This document shows, piece by piece, positions 44,013 to 51,019 of a DNA stretch of 64,000 nt. The number at the start of each line of letters is the position of its first letter. Positions within the stretch are counted from its first letter, which is position 1. A model generated the notes under the pieces. The model did not search any database and had not been told where the DNA came from. It saw only the letters and a list, made by a program, of their open reading frames with translations. A program made the translations under genes and the position numbers. Source of the stretch: Pseudaminobacter sp047739745 (lineage in GTDB: Bacteria > Pseudomonadota > Alphaproteobacteria > Rhizobiales > Rhizobiaceae); contig NZ_JBLLVA010000004.1 in the NCBI RefSeq assembly GCF_047739745.1, positions 186,001-250,000 of the forward strand. Direction: 5' to 3'.

Positions 44013-45821
44013 ATGGCTCCTTCCCGGTCGACGGCCAGTGCGATCACCGAGGTCGAGCGCGCCTTCAATCTTTGCAAAACCTCGCTGCTGCTGGTCTTCG
44101 CGCTCAGCTTCTTCGTCAATTTCCTGGCGCTCACCGTTCCGCTCTATCTCCTGCAAATCTACGATCACGTCCTGGCGAGCCGCAGCCTCGATACGCTGAT
44201 GATGCTGACCCTGATCGTCGTGGTTGCTCTGGCAGTGCATTCGATGTTGGAGGCGCTGCGCCGGGCAATGCTCGCCCGTGTCGGCGTCTGGCTCGACGAC
44301 CGCCTGCAGGCCCCGGTTCTCGTCGCCGCCGTGCAATCGGCCTTGCGCGGCAATCCGGCCGCCGCGGCACAAGCCTGGCGCGATGTCGGCGGTCTGCGCA
44401 GCTTTTTCGGCGGCTCCGCCTGCACGGCCCTGTTCGATCTTCCGTGGACGCCGATCTTCATTCTGGCGATGGTTCTGGTTCATCCGTTGCTCGGCGCGAT
44501 CGGCCTCTTCGCCTCGATCGTTCTGTTCGGGCTGGCGGTGCTCAATGAAATGATGACCCGCAAGCCGCTTTCACGCTCCAGCGCCGCCTGGATCGAAAGC
44601 CAGCACAGATTCGAATCCCTCATGCGCAACGTCGAAGCCATCAGCGCCATGGGCATGCTGCCCGGAGTCGCCCGCCTGCTGCATGCCGACCAGTCCGACG
44701 CCAAGAATGAGCAGCTTGTGGCCGCCGCGCGCGCCTCGACCATGCAGGCTCTCGCCCGCTTCATCCGGCTTCTTGCCCAGGTGGTGGTCATGGCCTGCGC
44801 CGCCTGGCTGGTGATCCTCAACGATGTCAGCCCGGCGGCGATCTTCGCCACCTCGATCCTGCTCGGGCGCTCGCTGGCGCCGGTGGAGGGCGCCATCGGC
44901 ACATGGAAGGCGGTCACCGGCATGCGCCTCGGCTATGGCCGGCTGAAGAAGATCATGGCCTCGGCGCAGCAACCCCGAAGCGCCATGGAACTGCCGCGTC
45001 CCAATGGGCAGCTTTCCATCGAGCAGGTCACCTTCATACCGCCCGGCGCAAACACACCCGCCTTGCGCCGGCTTACCTTCGCGATCAATCCGGGCGAGGT
45101 TCTCGGCGTGGTCGGTCCGTCCGGGGCCGGCAAGTCGACGCTGGGACGGCTCATTGCCGGCACCACCGCGCCCACGGTCGGGCATGTGCGCCTCGACGGA
45201 GCCGAGATGGGCATCTGGCTCGCCGCCGGCGGCCATCAATATCTTGGCTATCTTCCCCAGGACATTGAACTTCTCGGCGGCACCGTCAGGCAGAACATCG
45301 CCCGTCTTCAGGACGCGCCGGCAGACGACGTGATTGCCGCCGCATCGATGGTCGGCCTGCACGAAACCATCATGCGGCTTCCTCAAGGCTATGAGACCGA
45401 TATCGGCGCAGGCGGCACGAAGCTTTCCGGTGGGCAGCGGCAGCGGCTTGGCCTGGCGCGGGCGTTCTTCCGCCAGCCGCGCCTCATCGTGCTCGACGAA
45501 CCGAACGCCAGCCTCGATTTCGACGGCGAAGAGGCCCTGCGACAAGCCATTCAGGACATGCGGCAGCGGGGATCGACGATCGTCATCATCGCCCAGCGCC
45601 TTGGTATCCTGAACATGTCCGACAAGGTTCTGGTGCTGGACAACGGCAGGATGAACGCTTTCGGAAGTCGGCGCGACGTCGCCGGCAAGATCAGAAACGG
45701 GCGCACCATCATTCCGGTGAGGAATCCGCAGATCATCGCCGCTCGCAAAGCCGTCGGAAAACTGGGCGATCACCGAGCCGCTAAGCCGCAATCCACCAGC
45801 ACGGCGGAACAAGCGTCATGA
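44013..45821 (+). CDS. Type I secretion ABC transporter (PrtD-like ATPase/permease)
   Basis: A 602-residue inner-membrane exporter half. Membrane helices occupy about 25-310 (KTSLLLVFALSFFVNFLALTVPLYLLQIYD), and the ATPase domain about 330-570: Walker A GPSGAGKSTLGRL near 373, signature LSGGQRQRLGLARAF and Walker B LIVLDEPNASLDFDGEE near 493. There is no N-terminal C39 peptidase domain, so it belongs with the PrtD/HasD exporters that read uncleaved C-terminal signals. The stop overlaps the start of the membrane-fusion protein (ATGA). No outer-membrane TolC gene is in the window. Confidence 0.94.
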   Translation: MAPSRSTASAITEVERAFNLCKTSLLLVFALSFFVNFLALTVPLYLLQIYDHVLASRSLDTLMMLTLIVVVALAVHSMLEALRRAMLARVGVWLDDRLQAPVLVAAVQSALRGNPAAAAQAWRDVGGLRSFFGGSACTALFDLPWTPIFILAMVLVHPLLGAIGLFASIVLFGLAVLNEMMTRKPLSRSSAAWIESQHRFESLMRNVEAISAMGMLPGVARLLHADQSDAKNEQLVAAARASTMQALARFIRLLAQVVVMACAAWLVILNDVSPAAIFATSILLGRSLAPVEGAIGTWKAVTGMRLGYGRLKKIMASAQQPRSAMELPRPNGQLSIEQVTFIPPGANTPALRRLTFAINPGEVLGVVGPSGAGKSTLGRLIAGTTAPTVGHVRLDGAEMGIWLAAGGHQYLGYLPQDIELLGGTVRQNIARLQDAPADDVIAAASMVGLHETIMRLPQGYETDIGAGGTKLSGGQRQRLGLARAFFRQPRLIVLDEPNASLDFDGEEALRQAIQDMRQRGSTIVIIAQRLGILNMSDKVLVLDNGRMNAFGSRRDVAGKIRNGRTIIPVRNPQIIAARKAVGKLGDHRAAKPQSTSTAEQAS

Positions 45822-47551
45822 ACGACTGGAAGCGCCATCTCGCCGGTCTGATCGCGCGTATTCGAGCGCTGCTCGAATTGCTTGCGCACCGCCTGCGCAC
45901 GCTTGCAGAGCGGAGCTTGCTCGCTGTCTGTGTATTCGCAATCCGCCTGCGTGCGGCATTCATGCACCTGCTGGCACTGGCCGTGAAAACCGCAAAGACC
46001 GGCATGACTGCTTCACGCGTCCACGCCGTCAGTCTCACTGCATATCTGGCTTCGCTCCGTCCGATCCTTGCCAGATCGAGTGCACGCTGGGCATCGATCT
46101 TTCAAACCAATTGGCAGCGAACACGTGCCGCCATCGTCGCCGCGTGGAACAGCAAGGATCCACAGTCCGCAAGCGAAATCCGGCCGGCACCTGCTTTCAA
46201 AGGCGCCAGCCGTAATGTGCCGCGGGACCTTGCCGCCATACTGCCGCAGCCCCCCGGCACGCCGTTGCAGCGCATGCGCCTTCTGGCAGCCACAGCCTTT
46301 GCAGTTGTCGGCGTGTTCATCATCGGTTTCGGCGTATGGGCGACTTTTGCGCCACTGGAGAGTGCGGCCATCGCCGGCGGGGCGATCGAGGCTGAAACAA
46401 GCCGCAAGACCATCCAGCATCTGGAAGGCGGCATCATTCAGCGCATATTGGTAGCGGACGGCGATGAAGTGGCCGCCGGCCAACCCCTTATCCGTCTGGA
46501 CGACACCAAGGCGCACGCCACCGTGCAGATGCTACAGATGCAACTCTGGGACGCCCAGGCGCTGGAGGCGCGCCTTTTGGCCGAACGCGGGGCTCACAGC
46601 ACCATCCGGTTTCCACTGACAATCCGGCCGGTCGCCAAGGACGAGCCAGCGCTGGCGGAGATCATCGCCGGCCAGATGAAGATTTTCGACACAAGGCGCA
46701 AGCTGCAGGCGTCACGGATCGAGGTCATCCAGCAGCGCATGGCTCAGACGAAAGAGGAAATCGCCGGTCTGCGCTTCCAGGAACAGGCTGCCACCAAGCG
46801 CTCGGCGATCATCAGTGACGAGATCGCCGTCGTCACCCCTCTGGTTGTCAAGCGCCTGCAGGCGCGGCAGCGTCTGTCGCTGCTCGAACGCGAACAGGCG
46901 GAGGTCGATGGTCGCATCGGCGACACCCGCGCCCAGATCGCGCGCGCGGAGCAGTCGATCGGTGAATCGCAGGCAACGATACTGAAGCTGGAAAGCGACC
47001 GTCAGACCGAGATCGCACAGGAACTGCGCGACACGCGGGCCCGGATCTTCGAGCTCGTCGAACGCATCAACGCGGCCAGCGACGTTCTCGCCCGGACTGT
47101 CGTTCGCGCGCCGGAGGCGGGCACCGTCACCGATCTGCGCATCCATACGCCGGGAGGCGTCATCGCGGCCGGCGAGCCGCTGCTGGACCTCGTTCCGGCC
47201 CAGGACCGGCTGATCGTGAGCGCGCAGGTCAAGCCGGAGGACATCGACCTGGTCCGCCCCGGGCTGGATGCCCGGGTGCGCCTCCTGTCCTACAAGCATC
47301 GCCGCGTGCCGCCAGTGGACGGCATCCTCACCTATGTCTCGGCCGACCGGCTGGTCGATCGCGAAACCGAGCGGACCTACTATACGGCCCGCATCCGCAT
47401 CAGCGAGGCATCGCTGCATGCCCTGCCCGAGGTCGAGATCATGCCCGGCATGCCGGTCGAGGTGTTGATCAAGACCGGACAATTCACGGTCGCCCACTAC
47501 GCGCTTCGTCCCGTTCTCGACAGCTTCAACCGTGCTTTCCGTGAGGATTGA
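45818..47551 (+). CDS. HlyD/PrtE-type membrane fusion protein with N-terminal extension
   Basis: A 577-residue periplasmic adaptor that links the ABC exporter to an outer-membrane channel. The anchor helix is at about 154-178 (LLAATAFAVVGVFIIGFGVW), followed by the lipoyl half IQHLEGGIIQRILVADGDEV, a long coiled coil (about 270-410) and the C-terminal HlyD barrel containing VRAPEAGTVTDLRIHTPGG. Family members start about 20 residues before the anchor; this one has roughly 150 extra residues, mostly amphipathic, Arg- and Leu-rich helices, whose function is unknown. ATG overlaps the ABC gene. Confidence 0.92.
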   Translation: MNDWKRHLAGLIARIRALLELLAHRLRTLAERSLLAVCVFAIRLRAAFMHLLALAVKTAKTGMTASRVHAVSLTAYLASLRPILARSSARWASIFQTNWQRTRAAIVAAWNSKDPQSASEIRPAPAFKGASRNVPRDLAAILPQPPGTPLQRMRLLAATAFAVVGVFIIGFGVWATFAPLESAAIAGGAIEAETSRKTIQHLEGGIIQRILVADGDEVAAGQPLIRLDDTKAHATVQMLQMQLWDAQALEARLLAERGAHSTIRFPLTIRPVAKDEPALAEIIAGQMKIFDTRRKLQASRIEVIQQRMAQTKEEIAGLRFQEQAATKRSAIISDEIAVVTPLVVKRLQARQRLSLLEREQAEVDGRIGDTRAQIARAEQSIGESQATILKLESDRQTEIAQELRDTRARIFELVERINAASDVLARTVVRAPEAGTVTDLRIHTPGGVIAAGEPLLDLVPAQDRLIVSAQVKPEDIDLVRPGLDARVRLLSYKHRRVPPVDGILTYVSADRLVDRETERTYYTARIRISEASLHALPEVEIMPGMPVEVLIKTGQFTVAHYALRPVLDSFNRAFRED

Positions 47552-47559
47552 GGCTAGGG

Positions 47560-48594
47560 ATGTTCTGTGTCGACAAAGGCACCCGTGATCTGCTTCCGTT
47601 CCTCGAAGCCGACCCATGGGAAATAGCCGGCCCGGCAGTGGAGTTCAGCGGACGCCCTGCCCCGTCGAGCGACGGCCCGCCGCCATTGCCCGATCCATCC
47701 CAAATCCATTCAACCGACCTGCCGCGGATGGACGATGAGGCCGATGGGAAATCTGCGACGATGCCGATCAAAGCTTTGCCAACGACCGCGACCCACACGG
47801 AAGCGCCGGAATCACCTATCGACAGCGTGCACATCGTTCCGGTGCCGCTCGCCAAAGCGGAATTCGGCGATGCGCCCACGGCCGCATCCCACGCCGCGCC
47901 GCACATTGATTGGGACCATGACGAAGGCAGCGAAGACACCCGGACCGTGAACGATGAAGTTCATGCAGGCGAGGTCGACAGCCCGGATAATGCCACGGAA
48001 ACGTCCGGCGATGCCCACACGATAAGGGTGATCCAGACCGCCGAAGTCGATCAGGATGCCCGGATCATCGTCGAGGGTTATGTCGGCGAGGTCGTCGCGC
48101 GACTGCACATCGACCAGGACCTGCTGATGGACCAGGATGTCGAGATCGCCTTCAGCATCGATGGCAATGGAAACTTCTCCGTCCTGGTCGATCAGGACAT
48201 GCGCATCGACCAGCAGATCGACATCGACGTCGACATCCGCGAAGAAGACGGCGTTCTTTACCTGGACGTCTTTCTGCGCGACAGGATCGAGGTCGAGCAG
48301 GATACGGTGATCGGCATGCACGTCGGCGACGGGCCTGCCGGTGGAACGGTCGAGGTGAGCCAGGACATCGAACTCGATCAGGATGTCGACATTGACATCG
48401 ATATCGAGGACGACCTCGAAGAACGCTATGTCATCGATGTCCGGATAGACGTTCGCCAGGAAGTCGCCACCGATCAGGACGCCATCGTCGCGGTCAGTGA
48501 TGACAGCGGCGAGATCGACATGGACGTGGAAGCCACGCAAGTAGCAACGGTCGATCAGGAAACCATCATACGCGCCGATTTTGCTCTGGTCTGA
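47560..48594 (+). CDS. Acidic repeat protein 3 (candidate type I secretion substrate)
   Basis: A 344-residue acidic protein. Residues 1-150 are Pro/Ala/His-containing and probably disordered; from about 155 on come repeats of the form 'V-D-Q-D-x-x-I' (EVDQDARIIVEG, HIDQDLLMDQDVEI, ELDQDVDIDIDIED, EVATDQDAIVAVSDD). The last residues, RADFALV, show the Asp followed by four hydrophobic residues that ends many PrtD-type substrates. I start at ATG 47560, eight bases after the adaptor stop; a TTG overlap start is possible. Co-transcription with the exporter is the best evidence that it is the cargo. Confidence 0.75.
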   Translation: MFCVDKGTRDLLPFLEADPWEIAGPAVEFSGRPAPSSDGPPPLPDPSQIHSTDLPRMDDEADGKSATMPIKALPTTATHTEAPESPIDSVHIVPVPLAKAEFGDAPTAASHAAPHIDWDHDEGSEDTRTVNDEVHAGEVDSPDNATETSGDAHTIRVIQTAEVDQDARIIVEGYVGEVVARLHIDQDLLMDQDVEIAFSIDGNGNFSVLVDQDMRIDQQIDIDVDIREEDGVLYLDVFLRDRIEVEQDTVIGMHVGDGPAGGTVEVSQDIELDQDVDIDIDIEDDLEERYVIDVRIDVRQEVATDQDAIVAVSDDSGEIDMDVEATQVATVDQETIIRADFALV

Positions 48595-48809
48595 CGCAAA
48601 TCCCACCTGACATTTGTCGAGCTTGGCACCCTGGGCACCTACCGCCAGAGGAAGGGCGAGCCACGCGAGTATCAGCCAAATGGTGAAGCCCGATGGCGCT
48701 TACGATCCTCCAACTAGGCTGGATAATCGACCTTCAATTATTTATGATGTGAAATTCAGTCCTGGCGGGGTCCCGAGTTTGACGTGAAAACGGCAATGGG
48801 AGTGAAACT

Positions 48810-49577
48810 ATGGCTGTCCTGCTTTCGGGCGAAGTGCTCAACGTCCCGCAATCCTCCATCATCGTCATCGACCCCCACGCTCTCTCCAGAAGCTGCCTGG
48901 CGCGCATCCTGCGTAGCGAGCTTCCGGATTTCACGGTGCTGGAGATCGCCGCGACAGACGAGCTCGACGCCTTCATCGGAAAGCATGTCGACCTGACCGT
49001 TCTCAATATAGAACGCCGGCCCTTGACCGACGAACCGGTGCTGGAAAATCTCGCCGATCTTCGCCAGTCGCTGCCGGAAACACCTGTCGTGCTCCTTACC
49101 CAATTCGAGGAATCGGCGATTTCCGATGCGATGATTTCAGCGGTCGCCCGGTCCGGTGTACGCGGCTACATCACCCACGCCTCGCCTGTCGAGGTCGTGC
49201 TTGCGGCCTTGCGGCTGGTATTGGCAGGCGGAGTGTATTTTCCGCGATCCGTGGTGCTGGACGATGAAACCTACCCCAATTGGGCGACAGCATCATCCGA
49301 ACACATGGTTTCGGTGCCGGCACCCGTCACCATCAATGGCGAGACCTCCGAAGTTTCCTTCAATGCGGAAGCGGCAAACGTCGCCTTCACGCAGCGCGAA
49401 CGCGAGGTCTTGGCGACCCTGCAGCGCGGCCTGTCCAACAAGATCATCGCCAGCGAGCTCAACCTGTCCCAGAACACGATCAAGGTGCATATTTCGCACA
49501 TCATGCGAAAGCTGAACGCCACCAACCGCACGGAAGCGGCGCTCGTGGCGCAGCGGAATCTCTTGAACCCCACCTGA
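48810..49577 (+). CDS. LuxR-type regulator with degenerate receiver domain
   Basis: A 255-residue NarL/LuxR-family protein. The receiver part (about 15-140) keeps an early Asp (IVIDPHALSRS) but has Asn66 where the phosphorylated Asp should be (LTVLNIERRP), so ordinary phosphorylation is unlikely. The C-terminal LuxR helix-turn-helix is intact (FTQREREVLATLQRGLSNK, then IIASELNLSQNTIKVHISHI). It lies 215 bases after the acidic-protein gene, same strand, and is the natural candidate to control the secretion cluster, perhaps through dimerisation or partner binding. A Thr/Val-rich linker separates the domains. Confidence 0.87.
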   Translation: MAVLLSGEVLNVPQSSIIVIDPHALSRSCLARILRSELPDFTVLEIAATDELDAFIGKHVDLTVLNIERRPLTDEPVLENLADLRQSLPETPVVLLTQFEESAISDAMISAVARSGVRGYITHASPVEVVLAALRLVLAGGVYFPRSVVLDDETYPNWATASSEHMVSVPAPVTINGETSEVSFNAEAANVAFTQREREVLATLQRGLSNKIIASELNLSQNTIKVHISHIMRKLNATNRTEAALVAQRNLLNPT

Positions 49578-49809
49578 GTCGTATCCGGCAAGAAGGACAG
49601 GTGGTCCTCTCGGATATCGAGGCGCAGCGCCCAGCAGCGTTGCCTGAATGGCGGTTGCGGGCCGCCTCTGCCGGACACTGGCCGGGGCTTACTCAACCCG
49701 TCCCCGACACTGACCAGATTGCAGCCGATCGGTTAACCGACGGTTACCTTACAAATCCAGAACGACCGGCCGCGCGGCTTCGAACAGCACACTTTGATTT
49801 GAGCATCCG

Positions 49810-50892
49810 CTAAGGAACGCTGAAAGTCGGCTTGAACCAGGCGGGGGCCAGACTTTCTTCCAGATCGAGCGACATGACGTTTTTGCGGTCGACCATCTCG
49901 ACGCGCGGGCCGATGTGGCGGTGTGTGAGTGTGCCCTCGATTGCCCTGATCGCCTGATCGACCGCGATGCGACCTTGCAGCGGCGGAGAATCCGTCGGCG
50001 CGGCAACCACCTTGCCACGGTAGATCGCTCGGAAAGTGCCGTGCGTGAAGTAGTCCGCCAGTATCTTGACCTGGTCTTCACGGCCCTGTGCCCGCAGGAT
50101 GCTCACCGCCGCATCGGCCGTCGGTGCGCTGCCGACGATGTAGTCGATATCGGGATGTTCCTCGAGCAGTTCCTCGATCAGCAAAAGCTGGATCTCGAAA
50201 CCGGTGTCGCCCTGCTTGATGGCGGCGATCTGCGCCGAACTGCCCTTCAGGGCACTACGGAACCCTGCTTCGACGAACTTGACCCAGCCCGCGCCTTTCG
50301 GTCCGGGAAACCACGCCACCTTTACCGGCTTTGAGCCGACTGGATGCAGGCGCGCAAGATAGTTCCCGACCGAGCGGCCCATCTCTTCCCAAGGCACGCC
50401 CGATTTCGCCGTTATGCCCGTGTCTTCGATGTCGTTCACCGCGGCGATAACCGGAATGCGGCGGGCGATTTCCCGGATGTGCGGGGTCAGGCCGTCATAG
50501 GAGACCGTCCCGACGATAAGGGCGTCAGCCGAGGCGGTGCATGCCTCTATCTGCTCGATCTGGCGCTGGAGATTGGGATAACCGCCGGCTTCCACGACGG
50601 TAAGCCGCACGCCGGCGGCACGCGCCTGTTCGACCATGCCGTAATTGACGCTGGTCCAGTATGAATCCTTCAGATGGGGATAGGATGCGCAGATCCGCCA
50701 TGGCTTGGCGGCTCTTTGCACGGGGACGTAGTCGATCGTCTCGGGAGGCCGGGAATAGCCGAAGTCAGGTTGCCAGGAATCGAATCGCCAAGGCTCCTCC
50801 AGCTTGCCGGCGCCGCTCTCGCCCGCCGTGCCGAACAGGCAGGCACAGGAAATCATCAGCAACGATCCGAAGATTGGCTTAAGGGTCCTCAT
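49810..50892 (-). CDS. torT: TorT-like periplasmic TMAO-sensing binding protein
   Basis: A 360-residue periplasmic binding protein. A signal peptide is visible after ATG 50892 (MRTLKPIFGSLLMISCACLF), perhaps with lipobox-like cysteines, and the mature part (KPWRICASYPHLKDSYWTSV, DALIVGTVSYDGL, NDIEDTGITAKSGVPW, VAWFPGPKGAGWVKFVE) matches TorT, which binds trimethylamine N-oxide and signals through the TorS sensor domain. It is divergent from torS with 127 bases between. Sugar-binding LacI-type periplasmic proteins are the alternative, but the torS-torR neighbours settle it. Confidence 0.88.
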   Translation of the reverse strand: MRTLKPIFGSLLMISCACLFGTAGESGAGKLEEPWRFDSWQPDFGYSRPPETIDYVPVQRAAKPWRICASYPHLKDSYWTSVNYGMVEQARAAGVRLTVVEAGGYPNLQRQIEQIEACTASADALIVGTVSYDGLTPHIREIARRIPVIAAVNDIEDTGITAKSGVPWEEMGRSVGNYLARLHPVGSKPVKVAWFPGPKGAGWVKFVEAGFRSALKGSSAQIAAIKQGDTGFEIQLLLIEELLEEHPDIDYIVGSAPTADAAVSILRAQGREDQVKILADYFTHGTFRAIYRGKVVAAPTDSPPLQGRIAVDQAIRAIEGTLTHRHIGPRVEMVDRKNVMSLDLEESLAPAWFKPTFSVP

Positions 50893-50907
50893 TCGTGTGA
50901 GGCTAAT

Positions 50908-50950
50908 GCATTTCGCGTTCGGACGGAAACGCCCGAACATGCGAAAATGC
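50908..50950. promoter_or_regulatory. Long imperfect palindrome between torT and torS
   Basis: GCATTTCGCGTTCGG at 50908-50922 is repeated inverted as CCGAACATGCGAAAATGC at 50933-50950, differing by three inserted bases. It lies in the 127-base divergent region, so a dimeric regulator bound here could control both genes; TorR is the first candidate. It does not resemble the E. coli tor box. Confidence 0.5.
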
Positions 50951-51019
50951 GTCAATCGAGCACCAGTCACATGCCAGGCACATCAGACAGCTTCCGCCAG
51001 TCCCGGGAACCATGATTAT

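Noticed and set aside
50804..51019. N-terminal extension of torS into the torT gene
   Set aside because: The extra residues have no homology and the region contains the torT start and a palindrome; a hydrophobic anchor follows the ATG at 51020 as expected.
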